Below are positions 43,101 through 55,171 of a DNA stretch of 64,000 nt, piece by piece. The notes below the pieces were generated by a model. The model searched no databases, had not been told where the DNA came from, and saw nothing but the letters and a program-made list of their open reading frames with translations. Source of the DNA: Galaxea fascicularis. Lineage: Eukaryota; Cnidaria; Anthozoa; Scleractinia; Euphylliidae. The stretch spans positions 25,299,302 to 25,363,301 of the forward strand of contig OX419343.1 of assembly GCA_948470475.1 (NCBI GenBank), given 5' to 3'. The position numbers and the translations under genes are program-made. Position 1 is the stretch's first letter, and the number at the start of each line of letters is the position of its first letter.

Positions 43101-43633
43101 ATCCACTCGATTGTCTTCGCTGAAGAATACAGTTTCACTTGAAAATCATGAAATTTATCGTCAGAATTCGCGGGATCGAAATCCTTTGCTTGATTTGGCC
43201 ATGGAGCAACATAATTTCCGTCCATTACTTGACTTGTTGAGTCAGTAGCCACTGATAACGCCAGCCTAAGTGTCTCACGATTTCGTTGTCGGCTGATAAA
43301 GTGCTCGCCACTAAAGCAGAGGAAGTGTATCGGGTTAAAATCTGAGTTAACGGACTTTGATGTACTGGCAGGAGCTTGCGAATCAGAACTGAACGTTCAC
43401 TTTCATTCAAACCAAAATCAGTCCGAACTTAGCTGCCATTCAGAGTGAATTCTTATTTGAATACCAAATGTTGCTAAACTGTTTGAATATACAATATTTG
43501 CGTGCATCCCCAAGAGACAGGCTGATTTCCCTATGAAATGACTCAAAACAAAAATTGTGAAAAAAATTTTGTTCATTTCATTTGTAATTGCCGCTACAAA
43601 GGAAACGTGTGTCGGTTGACTGGACGTTTAATG
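40151..43633. mobile_element. Fold-back element 2
   Basis: Same architecture as the element at 10146-13498, with the same TTAAACGTCCAGTCAACCGA ends. Arm-specific differences from element 1 are shared by both of its own arms: an 11-base shorter segment near 40650 and 43132, and GTTGATCAAGAGATTTT against GCTGATGAATTT near 41005 and 42770. Array polarity switches near 42075, much closer to the right arm than in element 1. Confidence 0.8.
41210..42580. repeat. Head-to-head arrays of the 30-bp unit in fold-back element 2
   Basis: About 29 units in one orientation (to about 42075) and about 17 in the other. Core CCAATATTGG and GGGTGACCCT. Units are more variable than in element 1 and the two sides are unequal, so units have been gained or lost on one side. 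Confidence 0.88.
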
Positions 43634-44160
43634 AGGGGCGACCCTTGACCAGTATTGGCCAATATTGGCCAACGAGGGCCATCATGATCCAAGTTTGGCC
43701 GATATAAGTCTGCCTGTGCCAATACAATGGCACGATGTACAAATGGTAAAGGCAGAAGAAATTGCACAATGGCTTTGACATGAAGTAGAAACTGTATGCA
43801 AGTAACAAATATAGCTTTCCGTCATGGCCAGATGTAATGTTACGTATGTTTGTTTTACCGCTTTGTTGCTTGAAGCCGAAAGAGTTCCACAATGTAAGGT
43901 GAAAATTAAAAGTGAAAACGTATCTTTGAACAGCCATTTGTATTCTATGATTCGTAATGTGAAACGATCCATTTTTTGGACGTCCAAGATCAGTTGCGTG
44001 ACGTACAAGATAGCGTGACAAGAAGCACGAGCAACTAGAACAAAGATGGCGATCTTCTCCTGCCCAGGGTATTTTCTGTTCAGCATTAAGTGAGTAATGA
44101 AGTCTGGCCAACATCGCATCTTATAATGTAATGATGGTAAGTTAACCGTAAGTTAGTAAG

Positions 44161-44361
44161 TAAATAAAGGGGGTAGTTTCTAAGGAAACTGCGGTGCTGC
44201 GTCGGTGGGGAAGTAATACACAAACAAATTTTGGTATTATCAACAGAGTTGATAAATGTAAATTGACCACCGTACAGGGATTCTAAAAGCTAAAGAATTC
44301 CTGTACGGTGGTCAATTTACATTTATCAACTCTGTTGATATAATACCAAATTTTTTTTGCA
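44161..44361 (+). mobile_element. 201-bp hairpin retroposon-like element with 12-bp target duplication
   Basis: Flanked by TAAGTTAGTAAG at 44149-44160 and 44362-44373; copy 1 of the composite repeat has a single TAACTTAGTAAG at the homologous site. The right half is a hairpin (ATTATCAACAGAGTTGATAA ... inverse, with CCGTACAGGGATTC / GAATTCCTGTACGG). It starts with ACTGCGGTGCTGCGTCGGTG-like sequence and ends in a T run. Related to 6491-6656 and to a fragment at 27218-27280. Confidence 0.75.
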
Positions 44362-44761
44362 TAAGTTAGTAAGGTTCAATACTGAGGTATTTTTGTGGGA
44401 GTCCATAAAGATAAAAAGGAAGGCTGCATTCAACGTTCTTTGCATGCAGTCGATCTGTTGACGTAGTTTGTAGCAATTTCAATTCAATTTTCAATTTTAT
44501 TGGCATCAAAGTTATCAAAAAAGTACAGTCCGTCTCCGCCCACAAATAGCAAAGGCTAATCGCGGTGGGCGGAGCTACACGCAGTCTGTGGCTAAACTAA
44601 TCACATTAACAAATACATTAACAAATAAATTACAAAGGAAGTACAACAGCTTAAAACCATTAAGAATTACCATTAATTATCGATACAGTTACAATACAAG
44701 CTACAACAATATTAGATTAAAGGAATGAAAGTCTAACAGAAACATGCATCGTAAACAGAAA

Positions 44762-47700
44762 TTATGTAAGATTTTCAATTTCATGCAAAAGAATAGGCGT
44801 TTCAACATAATTATCCTTAGCCTCCATTATTGAGAGTAGTAAACTATGTACATGCTTTTTAAACGCACTTTTAGGAAGCTGTCGAAATTTGTCTCGGTAG
44901 GAATTCCAGAGTTTAGCTCCAAATCTGGCAAAAGATCTTTGATTTAGGCACAGACACGAAGATTTAATATAAAAGTTGCCTGAAGAGGAGCTTCTGGTCT
45001 TGTGCGTATGTATTTCATTAACTTTAGTAAAGAGATCACTGATATTAGACGGAACAGACAAACGTGAGACGTCGTACATTAAAGAAGAAACAGTTTCAAC
45101 ATACAGCATGTTTATGGGGAGAATATTTGAGGTGATAAACAGAGACACGGCGTGTGATCTGGGCTCGGAAAAATACATTAAACGAAGGGCACGTTTTTGC
45201 AGTACAAGGAGTTTATGTAGATGGGTTTTAGCAGCTTGACCCCAAGCAGCTAAACCATAAGACATGTAAGGAAATATCAGGGAACGATAGATATTTAAAA
45301 GAGTACAGAGAGGAATAAAGTGCCTGAGATGAGCAATGACTCCAATAATTCTACTTATTTTTAATGCGACGTATTCTATATGAAATTTCCAGGTCAGATT
45401 ACTGTCCAATAAGATTCCAAAATATTTGACATGTTCTTTGCATTCTAGAGAAGCGAAAGTATGGGTACTATTGTCAAACATTTGGATGTTAACCGTTTAA
45501 CCCAGCTTACGCTGATAAGGACGGAAAATGACATAATTTGACTTCTTAGCATTGAGCGTTAGTTTATTTGCATTTAGCCATTCAGAGACTTTAAACAATT
45601 CTTTATTCACAGTTTCCTCTAGAGATTTCAGATTTTTGTCTGCATACAGCAAGTTAGTGTCATCAGCAAAGAGGTAGAATGACAATTTATCGGAAGAGTT
45701 ATGAATATCATTGATGTAGATCAAGAATAACAATGGGCCTAACACAGAACCTTGGGGAACGCCACACGAGATCAGACTTTTTGAAGATAAACAAGAATCG
45801 ACTTCAGTTACTTGTGATCGGCCTAGGAGGTATGAAGAGAACCAGTTATTAATGATGCCCCTGATGCCATATAGTGATTAAGTTTTTGCATCAAAATAGC
45901 ATGATCAACGGTGTCAAAAGCCTTTCTTAAATCAATAAAGACCCCACAAGTGAATAGCTTTGAGTCCATGTTATTTTGGATGGTGTTAACAGTATCAAGA
46001 ATAGCGTGCTGTGTGGAGTGCTTTTCACGAAAACCATACTGTGACTTAAAAAGAATATTGTTTTTATCAAGAAAAGATTTTAGACGATGGTACATTAATT
46101 TTTCAAATATCCGATTAAAAATGGAGAGTAGTGATATTGGTCGATAATTACCTGGTTCCGTCTCATCATCGCTTTTATAGACAGGGATAACTTTGGCTTC
46201 TTTCAATTTAGATGGAAAGACACCTTTCTGCACAGACATGTTAAATATGTCTGCGAGGGGACAGGAAACAATATGCTTAGCACAAGACAGGATACGAATC
46301 GGACAAGAGTAGAGACCATAAACTTTGTTTTTAGGAATAGACAAAATCTCACGCTCGATATCATCCGGCGAGACTGGATCGAAGAAGAAGGATCTAGAAT
46401 TTCCATTAGGCGACAAATATTCAGTGAAACTGTGGGATGAACTTGGTACTTGCGTTGCCAAGTTATGACCGACTGACGTGAAATACCTATTGAAAATGTT
46501 AGAAATCTCAAGGGGGTCGTTTGTTGTGCTGTTGTCATTCAGGTGTTTTAGCGAAGATACAACTTTAGATTTTTTTCTTTTGTTCATGATAAGGTTGTTG
46601 ATACCATTCCAGGTATTCTTCATGTTATTTAAATTATCAGAAAAGAAAGCATGGAAGTAGTTCTTTTTACTCAATCTAGTAAGAGAACATATTCTGTTCC
46701 TATAAAGTTTATACTTTACAAGGTTACCCGATTGAAGAAGGGAATTTTTTACCTTGATTGATTTTTTTTAGGCCACTCGATATCCAGGGCTTAGAAAACT
46801 GCTTGCGCATACAATTCGAGACCGTTTTTAAGGGAGCGTGTTTGTTTACAAGTACATTTAAAGAGTCATAAAAGTGGGAAAAAGCTTTATCAACATCAAA
46901 TGTGTCGCCCTGGTTGGTTTGATTAGAAAGTACATTGTAGAGTTCAGAGTTAAACATGTCAACAGAGAAACCAGAAAAATCTCTGATTTTTTTCCCTCTG
47001 GATTTTGAATTCTCAAGAGAAGTATGAATGACACAGAACTGTGAGTAATGATCACTGATGTCAGAAATAATGTTGCCACTGGTAATTTTGACACCAACTT
47101 TGTTGGTTAAAATATTGTCGATTATTGTAAACACGTGTGGGTTTGTCAATAGTTGGAATAAACGAAAAGCTTTGCAAAGAAAGTAAGAAATCATAAGCAT
47201 AGCGGGAAGTCTCGGCGTGAAGGAGATTTATGTTGAAATCGCCCATAATGTAAACTGATTTATTGGAACTAATTAACTTCTCAAGTGTGAGATCAAAATA
47301 CTCCTGAAAACGTTGGGGGGAGTTATGCTACCTATATATTATGCCACAAATGATGTTACTTTTCCGCGAGAATTGTATTTCAATCCAGAGCGCCTGGAAA
47401 GCCTCCTCTGATGTTTTTTCAATAACACTATACTTTAAAGAGTCATTAATATACAAACCAACACCTCCAGAGGCTAGAGGTGTCGGAACATATTCGAAAA
47501 CATAGCCGGGTATGTTAGGATTAAAATCCACATCTTTTGAGCTGTCAATTTTTGTTTCAGAAACTCCAATAAGGCTAAATTCATAATCCAACTCATCTAA
47601 TAGATGAACCTGAAAATTTTCAAGGTTTCGTTTAAGACTTCTGACATTATTATGGAGCAAAGAGAAACATGAGTTACCAGCAGGTCTGGGGAGTTTACTT

Positions 47701-47975
47701 TTGAATTTATTAAAGCCATGTGGAGAAAAATAGCGACTCTGTATGCGGTGATTATGAAGGTTAAAATCAGGATCATGGGCTTCACCTGTATTTAGGCTAA
47801 ATAAATCCCGGTCATAGATGCTACAAGGCGTTTCCAGGTACTTTTTGGAGGGCAGATGAGAAGATAAGCAATTGTTAAACTGACCATGGGCTAAGATAAT
47901 ATTTTGACCAAAGTATGGTAGCTCGTGAAATAAAGAACGTCTTTGTGAATTCAATCGACTATTGATATCCGGCAT
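44762..47975 (-). pseudogene. Retrotransposon ORF2: endonuclease plus reverse transcriptase, frameshifted
   Basis: The frame starts MPDINSRLNS (47975) and carries AP-endonuclease features: NNVRSLKRN, LIGVSETKID, GGVGLYI, then after a stop near 47328 MGDFNINLL and ISDHYSQF. Reverse transcriptase follows: VIPVYKSDDETEPGNYRPIS, FGFREKHST-like YGFREKHSTQHAIL and FIDLRKAFDTVDH. After a frameshift near 45823 come GPLLFLIYINDI and the catalytic FADDT (about 45660). The C-terminal part (44762-45481) has FGILLDSNLTWKFHI. At least four breaks occur, so it is not functional. The motifs place it in the Jockey superfamily (CR1/L2). Confidence 0.85.
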
Positions 47976-48026
47976 GATTATACAAAAGAAAAGAAAAAGA
48001 AAACGATACTTATCAATGTTGGGAAA

Positions 48027-48219
48027 TCAAGTTTCCCCAGCTAATCTTCGCAGGCAATCCATGTCTGTTATTTTGATCGCGCGGGAACCCTCATCCTTCC
48101 TGAGGTAAACAACAGAGTTCTTGGCCCAGCAAAAGCGGTAGTGATCACGTTCTTTGAGTTTCTTGGCTTCATAAAGTAGCTGCTGCTTCTTGGGAGTAAG
48201 ATGATCAAAGATTCTTACG
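48027..48219 (-). pseudogene. Retrotransposon ORF1, C-terminal remnant
   Basis: The minus strand reads LTPKKQQLLYEAKKLKERDH, then YRFCWAKNSVVYLRKDEGSR and a TGA at 48029-48027. A block of LTPxxxxLLxEAxxLK followed by W-x-x-N-x-x-(V/I)-x-(V/L)RK is typical of the ORF1 ends in these elements. The upstream part is missing, marking 5' truncation. Confidence 0.7.
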
Positions 48220-48543
48220 CAGTGTACTATCTGTTAACCGTTCAAGGATAAATTTTAAGCTACGTTACTAAAGCTCTGTTCTAAAGCCTCAGTTTTCAGT
48301 TTAAATTGAATATTGTTTCCTCGTTTCTTGTTTTCTGCGGCGTTTTCATGAAGAAACACTTTCCTGTGAACTGAGGCCTATTTATAGTTTACCAAAACTC
48401 TGAGCTCCGTACTAAATCACATTCAAATTATTTAGAAGAAAGTTCCTGTGGTTTTGCTGAGTTTTCAATTTTCGCTTACTGGCATTCGATTACATGACTG
48501 ACTTTGTATAACTTTTTAGGTTAATAAAAATTGTCTTTATAAG

Positions 48544-48828
48544 TTACTGGAAATATTCTTCCAGAATCGGAGGGTCAAGTTCGAAAAAAAGTGAAGTTTG
48601 GTTTTTATAAAGGCAAGTGACGGCATTTCGAACCAGTGCACATACCACGTACACCTTTCCCACACTGCTGAGTTCAATCTTTAAATTGTTTTTGAAATCA
48701 AGGAATTTAAAAGAGTTTATAATGTCGCCAAAGAGCCATTCAACGGAAATTCGTACTTCACTCATCGCGTTCTTAAATGAATTCATCTTCAAGCCTTCGA
48801 GTTTTGTTTTGCAAACTGCAAGTGACAA
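48544..48828 (-). pseudogene. Harbinger (PIF/DDE-4) transposase C-terminal fragment
   Basis: The 94-codon frame includes FKNAMSEVRISVEWLFGDI, FLDFKNNLKIELSSVGK, ALVRNAVTCLYKNQTS and FFELDPPILEEYF. The VRISVEW-x-FG block with L-x-N/RN-x-x-TCLY-x-N is typical of the end of Harbinger/HARBI1-type nucleases, which cut and paste DNA elements. Upstream catalytic Asp residues are not in the window next to it; CTTGCAG just before VCKTKLEG could be a splice acceptor. It lies between the end of the composite repeat and the start of gene B. Relic or domesticated exon; relic is more likely. Confidence 0.7.
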
Positions 48829-49052
48829 GTGACGACGTTGCCGTCGCGAATGCTAAAGGTTTTCCTATTTCAGCGGGAAAAACGCAGACTCCGCTCCAGT
48901 CTTAATCGGTCGTAGACGTTGCCGTCGTCTTGAATACAAATCGAATTCCTTGAATACGAGTTGCTAATGCTAAAGGTCCCTGGCGGTAGTCTGGGACTTC
49001 CCCCTCACGTGACACCAATGACTGGATCGAAAGCCGGCCGGTCATATTGAAG

Positions 49053-49605
49053 ATGGCGCCCTTGCAGAAAGGAAGTTTGCATTTATCACCGTCGTGGGCA
49101 ACAAAACATGTTTGTGATTTGATCATCTCCTTGCTCTCCTACTTGTTCGCTTGTATCTGGTTTCTTGAGGTGGTGTTTTTGCGAGGAGGGACTGCCTTAT
49201 TTAAGTTTTTGTCTTCTCACGCGACGCAACCTACAAGAAAAACAGGAGGCATCTCGGCTCGGGGAAACCTTGCTGTGAAAGTGGGATCCTCTTGTCCAAG
49301 AGCAATAAAGGACGGCAGTGGAAGTTCTCCTTTGCCCAGCAAAGGTAAAAGCAGAGATCAGGAGGACAGAAAGCCTTCGCCATTCGACTCTGGAAAGTCC
49401 ATGAGGTCCGAATACTTCTCAGATGAATTTCCATCGTGCTCAAACTCAACAAACGGCGATTCGAATCAGCTCGAAAACACAGAATTTTCAGGGCTAAGAA
49501 TTCGCGACATTATGTCTTTGCTAAAGCTAGCAGACTACAAAAGCAGAGCGTATAACGCAGCAGACAATGAAAGGAAAGAGATAAATGGTTTATTCTCGGG
49601 CTCAG
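49053..49605 (+). CDS. Gene B exon 1: hydrophobic N-terminus
   Basis: The ATG in GAAGATGGCG gives MAPLQKGSLHLSPSW, then a hydrophobic stretch (DLIISLLSYLFACIWFLEVV), a basic/Ser-rich part and the conserved block NTEFSGLRIRDIMSLLK ... ERKEINGLFSGSG. The hydrophobic nature is kept relative to gene A although residues differ widely, which suggests a selected membrane or signal segment. Confidence 0.72.
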
Positions 49606-52600
49606 GTAAGCTTAAGTTCGTATTAGCTCAGGATATAACTAAATAAAAGCGTTCCGGTTTATTTTCATGCTTTGTGATTCTGATGCTAACTTCGTTTTCC
49701 TAGGATTGTCATCCCTCTGTCGTGGCGAAGACTTTGCGATTTCGCCTATGAAAGGAGCGTTTGCAACGACGTAAGTGATTTGTTTTCTTTTCGACACTTA
49801 GTGTTTGTTTCTGATCATGCGGACATTGTTTTGAACTGTTTATCGGATGCTTCCAAAATACAAGGAAGTCTTATTCGTGGAAGTACAAATTCACGTGCAC
49901 ACAAATGGTTTCCTTTATTTAAGACGCGGGCCGTTGAAAGTTTCAAGACGAATAAAGGAATATTCTAGAAAAGATTTCAAGAAATTTGGGGAAATCCCAA
50001 AGTCAGATGATTTACAGCGCCATTAATTATTCCCGTTTGAGTCAAGGAAAGAAATGGTGAAGAAAGTGTCTGTTATAACTTTAATTTATTATGACTGTAA
50101 AACTGGCTGGCAGCAAATGAACATCTTAATCTTTTACTAGTACCATTTATAATAAACGTACTTACAAGCTAAAAAATGTTCATTTCCCTTTGTTTCTCAT
50201 TGAAATGACGTATTGTTTTATACTGCAAAAGGGTTAATTCCACATCTGTGGCCATGTTCAAATGAACCTGAAATAAAGATGTTTTTTTGGAGTGTATGTA
50301 AGTGAAAGATAAGTACATTGAGACTGGAAGATACAGTATGAACAGAATCCAGAGTTGTAATTTGTTACTTAATTACACTCATGTAGTTTTTATTATCAAT
50401 AATGCTTTGCATTTTTTTGGGAATGTTTCACAAGTTTTTGTTGGGCAATATATAATCCAGCCTCTAAAGATAAGGTGAGAAAGAGGAAGGGAATCACATT
50501 TGATTGACAAGTTCTATCAGAAGCAGTCAAAATTTCCCTCCAAAAATGTTTTTGCCATCAGACTGAAAGACATCACAGTTAAAACCATGTCAGTGTTGTT
50601 GATGATTACAGTCATTTGGTTTCATTGCAATTACTATTCTTTTTTCAGTGACAGTATGAACTTTCATGTACCATGTAATGACATCAAAAGACCCATGGAA
50701 CATGATGAGCTAGAAATGTCTGGGCTGAAAACGTTGGACAAACAAGCTTCATTGAATACCACTGGACCTGCAGATGGGGAGACACATGAAAACAAGACTG
50801 GTACATCAAAACAGAATGCAGGGCAGAAGGTCTCAAGTGCAGGAAAGAGATCAGTGTCTGGGCTCAGCCAGAATAAGCACAGCGGAAGGCCAAACAGTGG
50901 TAGTAGTGGTGGCAATGGAGGTGATGATGGAGGAGATGACAGAAGGCCAAGTGTTCCTATTGGTAGTTGCCAGGCTGATGGTCAGACTGATATAAATAAC
51001 AAGAAGAAGAAACGTAAAGAAGGACAAGATGGAGAGAATAATGTTGACGATAATGATGATGATGATGATGATGATGCTGATGCTGATGGTGATGATGCTG
51101 CTGCTGCTGATGATGATGCTGCTGGTGACGATGATGAGAAAGAAAATTGTACTGATGAGGGTGATGGCTGCAATGATGATGATGATGATGATGAGAAAGA
51201 AAATTGTACTGATGAGGGTGATGGCTGCAACAATGATGATGGAAATGGTGATGAGAAAGAAAATTGTACTGATGAGGGTGATGGCTGCAATGATGATGAT
51301 GGAAATGGTGATGAGAAAGAAAATTGTACTGATGAGGGTGATGGCTGCAATGATGATGATGGAAATGGTGATGAGAAAGAAAATTGTACTGATGAGGGTG
51401 ATGGCTGCAATGATGATGATGGAAATGGTGATGAGAAAGAAAATTGTACTGATGAGGGTGATGGCTGCAATGATGATGATGGAAATGGTGATGAGAAAGA
51501 AAATTGTACTGATGAGGGTGATGGCTGCGATGATGATGATGGAAATGGTGATGAGAAAGAAAATTGTACTGATGAGGGTGATGGCTGCGATGATGATGAT
51601 GGAAATGGTGATGAGAAAGAAAATTGTACTGATGAGGGTGATGGCTGCAATGATGATGATGGAAATGGTGATGAGAAAGAAAATTGTACTGATGAGGGTG
51701 ATGGCTGCAATGATGATGATGATGGAAATGGTGATGAGAAAGAAAATTGTACTGATGAGGGTGATGGCTGCAATGATGATGATGGAAATGGTGATGAGAA
51801 AGAAAATTGTACTGATGAGGGTGATGGCTGCAATGATGATGATGGAAATGGTGATGAGAAAGAAAATTGTACTGATGAGGGTGATGGCTGCAATGATGAT
51901 GATGGAAATGGTGATGAGAAAGAAAATTGTACTGATGAGGGTGATGGCTGCAATGATGATGATGGAAATGGTGATGAGAAAGAAAATTGTACTGATGAGG
52001 GTGATGGCTGCAATGATGATGATGGAAATGGTGATGAGAAAGAAAATTGTACTGATGAGGGTGATGGCTGCAATGATGATGATGGAAATGGTGATGAGAA
52101 AGAAAATTGTACTGATGAGGGTGATGGCTGCGATGATGATGAAGATGATCAAAATGGTGATGATGAAGAAAGAGATACAGAGGAGGAGAGAGGGGAAGAG
52201 AATAGTTTTCCTATATTAAATGGTATGTAGCACCTACTTTAAAAATAGTTTTAACCCAATATAAGTCAGGTAGGAAAAGGGTGATAGTCTGGGAATGAGT
52301 GGCCATGTAAATATTGCCGGATTTTTTTGGGAAACTTAAACTTGGAAGGAAATACTGAGACATGAGCTGTTGAATGCTAACACAGGATACCTGATACCTT
52401 TTTTATCCAAAGTGAGGTGTTCTACATTGTATTTGGTATGCCAGTTGGATGTTTTGCTGTTGTTGGTTTGTTGGATCCATAAGAAGCTCAAGATGGGATG
52501 AAATGCTGAGGGGTGTTCAACCTTACACAAGGACTCACATATGTAGTTTAATCATTTCTTGGCAACTGTGGTCTGAAAGCAATTAAATCTTTTATGCCTT

Positions 52601-55140
52601 TGTATCTTTATTCAGCTGATACTTGGGTGGCCAGCATAGAGATACAGAATCTGAATAGTGAAAACAGTGGTCTTCCTTTGAGCAGCAACACCCCCATGCC
52701 AGTTTTATGTGTTGATGGTGCAAAGAGGAAGGCTGCTGATCAGGTTAGTATAAGGCAATTTATATCTGTCCATTTAATCTGTAGCCTCTTTTTTAAAAGA
52801 GAAATCTTTCAATGATTTAACTTTGCATTTTAATAATAATTCTTGATTTTAACATATTGTTCAAAATATTGCCATTCAGGGTCTCAAGCTTTATGTGGAC
52901 AAAGCTAGGCAATTCTCTAAACCTACAGCTTGTCAACCTTTTGTGGGTGATCAGGTTCTTCCTCAAACCATTGTTTTTTCATTATAGATGGTATTTTCAG
53001 TGACTGTCCGCTCCCTGGGGACTTGAATCTACCTTTGGGCGACCAGGAAATCTTAGTTTTAGGCTGGGCATCCTGGATTTGAAGTGTTTAGAGATTTTGG
53101 GTACCCAACTACTTTTCTTAGAGCACATCCTTGAATAGGCTTGAACTCTTTAACAAGAATCAGCCATTGCAAGCTCGTCAAGTCACAGTACAAGCTGTGC
53201 ATTATGTCGCAGTGTTCTCCATTTTACAGCTTGCACCCTTCTCATATGTGCACATGTATTTGAATAGGATTGAAGCATGCTTATTAATATCTTTTACAAG
53301 TGAAGGCTTGACGTGTGAAAGAAAGTAAATGCATGTAAGTAATGATGCTCATTGTGTGGGGTATCAGAAACTGCTGTGGGGTAGCTTGTCCCATGTTGCA
53401 CTTTTTACTGATTTTTGCTCTATTTTACCTATCGTCAGTCAGAGGATCCAGGCTCAAACTGTGAAGCAGTTGAGAAGGCGTTCACTTGCCGTCACAATTC
53501 AAGAGCTTGGGACCAGTGCACTGATGCCTCCTGTCAGGCCATCCAACAGTTTCTCCATAACACCCAAGAGTGCCGCATGCATGTTCTAGGAGGTTGTAAG
53601 CAATGCATTCAGTACAAAGACAACCTCCAGTTCCATGCTTCATCATGTCTGTTGTCATTTGGAATATGTTTTGTAGAAAAGTGTGATGACATCAGGCGCT
53701 ACATGAAGAACAACACTTTGCCAGACAACAGAGAGTGGACATACCAACTTGACCAGCTGTTTTTTGAACCCAGCCCACCAAGAACACCCATCTTGTTGGA
53801 GAACCAAGGCTGGTCACCCTGCTTTGAGGTTGGTGAACCAGGTTATCAAACACAGCCTGTCACCTTCTCTTGTCCAAGTACCCATGGATACTCCATTGCC
53901 GAGAGATCTCCAACTGGTGCATCTGGAGTTTGGAACCAGTACCATGTTGACCGACCACCAGACCGTATGTCAAACCTCTTGGCCAGTGGAGACCATTTAT
54001 CACTCTTCCCAACCAATGTTGACCAGCCATCAGACCTAGCTCTGCCAGGCACTCAAGTTCCCTCATGTCTAGGTGGAGAAATCCAGCTGGCAAACTGGGT
54101 AGTCCCCTGTGGCCCAGCTACTAATGGTGTAGTCAACATCCATTTTGAAGAGGAAGAGCAAGCTGTGTCTGTTTCTCCCTTAAGTGCAATATGTATGCCC
54201 TGTGGTGACCAGCCTGCAGTGGGAAACAGCACCCTGACTAGACAGGAGGTCCTTTGGCCTCTTAATAGGGTAATGAAATTATGTTATACTAAATGTTTGT
54301 TTAAGGTTAAGTTTAATGTAATGGGCTTGTCACAAAAAAAAAATACAAGTTATATGTTTAACAAGAGAGTGGTGTGAGAACCCAGTGCTTTCCTTTTGCA
54401 TGGAATTACTGTTTGTTCCGGTGGGACAACAAATGGAACAGTCCTTCCCACTGGAAATTTCATGGGAAAAAAGGAATACTTTCAGATGTATTCCTTTTCT
54501 TGTTTTACTAAAATGATGCTGAGCCTTTTACAAGCCTGCAAATAACAGTCGGTCGCCGCACAAATGTCCAGTAAATTTTAGGTTTTGACTGGCAAGAGCT
54601 TAGCCTGACTGAACACTCTGACTGGGGATTTCTGACCAGGTTGTTTTCTTGTCCGGCCAAAACTTGATCCTGGCCTGACAAAATTAATTACCTGCTTATG
54701 GACAACAGTTATTTGCAGGCTTGCTTTGCCTCATCACATTTAGAACCTTGCTCCTTCATAAAAATGTGCAGTTTGTTGCTCCTAGAAAATTTCCACTGGT
54801 TTTTCCACACAAATGAAAAGCGCTTATTAAGCGGTTGGACTGTTCCATGAAACTGAAAAATCTCACTGATTTTTCCATACAAATTGAAAGCACTCATTGT
54901 TAGGATTTGAGATTTCAGACTTAAATAAAGTTATTAAATTATTATTATCATTATTACCTATTATTAGGATTTTTAAGAATGTCAGTCATTGTTCAATCTT
55001 TAATGCATGTTTAAAGTCAACTTGTACTTGTTTTTCTCCATCAACACAAGGCACTTTGAAATTACTTTGAGCATATGGCAAATACTTCAAGAAAGACTAG
55101 CCTTTTGTGTCTGTTTGTTTTGGGAGAGGGAGTGGTTTGT

Positions 55141-55171
<31 letters not shown>

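Larger units (their letters stand above)
44476..48221 (-). mobile_element. Non-LTR retrotransposon, CR1/L2 group, 5'-truncated and mutated
   Basis: Read on the minus strand: tail of ORF1 (48219-48027), ORF2 with endonuclease and reverse transcriptase (47975-44762), and a 3' end of AATTGAA-type short repeats near 44476-44500. It interrupts composite repeat copy 2 between TAGCA and GTGTACT; copy 1 has the empty site at about 14101. No clear target duplication. Several stops and frameshifts make it inactive. Confidence 0.85.
39517..48478. repeat. Composite repeat unit, copy 2, interrupted by two insertions
   Basis: Counterpart of 9553-14355. Homologous blocks: 39519-40150 left flank, 40151-43633 fold-back element 2, 43634-44475 and 48222-48478 right flank. 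Insertions absent from copy 1: the hairpin element 44161-44361 and the retrotransposon 44476-48221. An ORF of 90 codons at 39701-39973 (MEGVLDLFLAAMVQNSEGYH) spans the segment missing in copy 1; no domain recognised. Confidence 0.8.

Noticed and set aside
50851..52152. Very long antisense and alternative-frame ORFs (Ile/Thr-rich, Ser/Pro-rich, Met-rich)
   Set aside because: They arise because the 60-bp repeat is a multiple of three and free of stops in those frames. The frame with splice sites and gene A homology is the acidic one.
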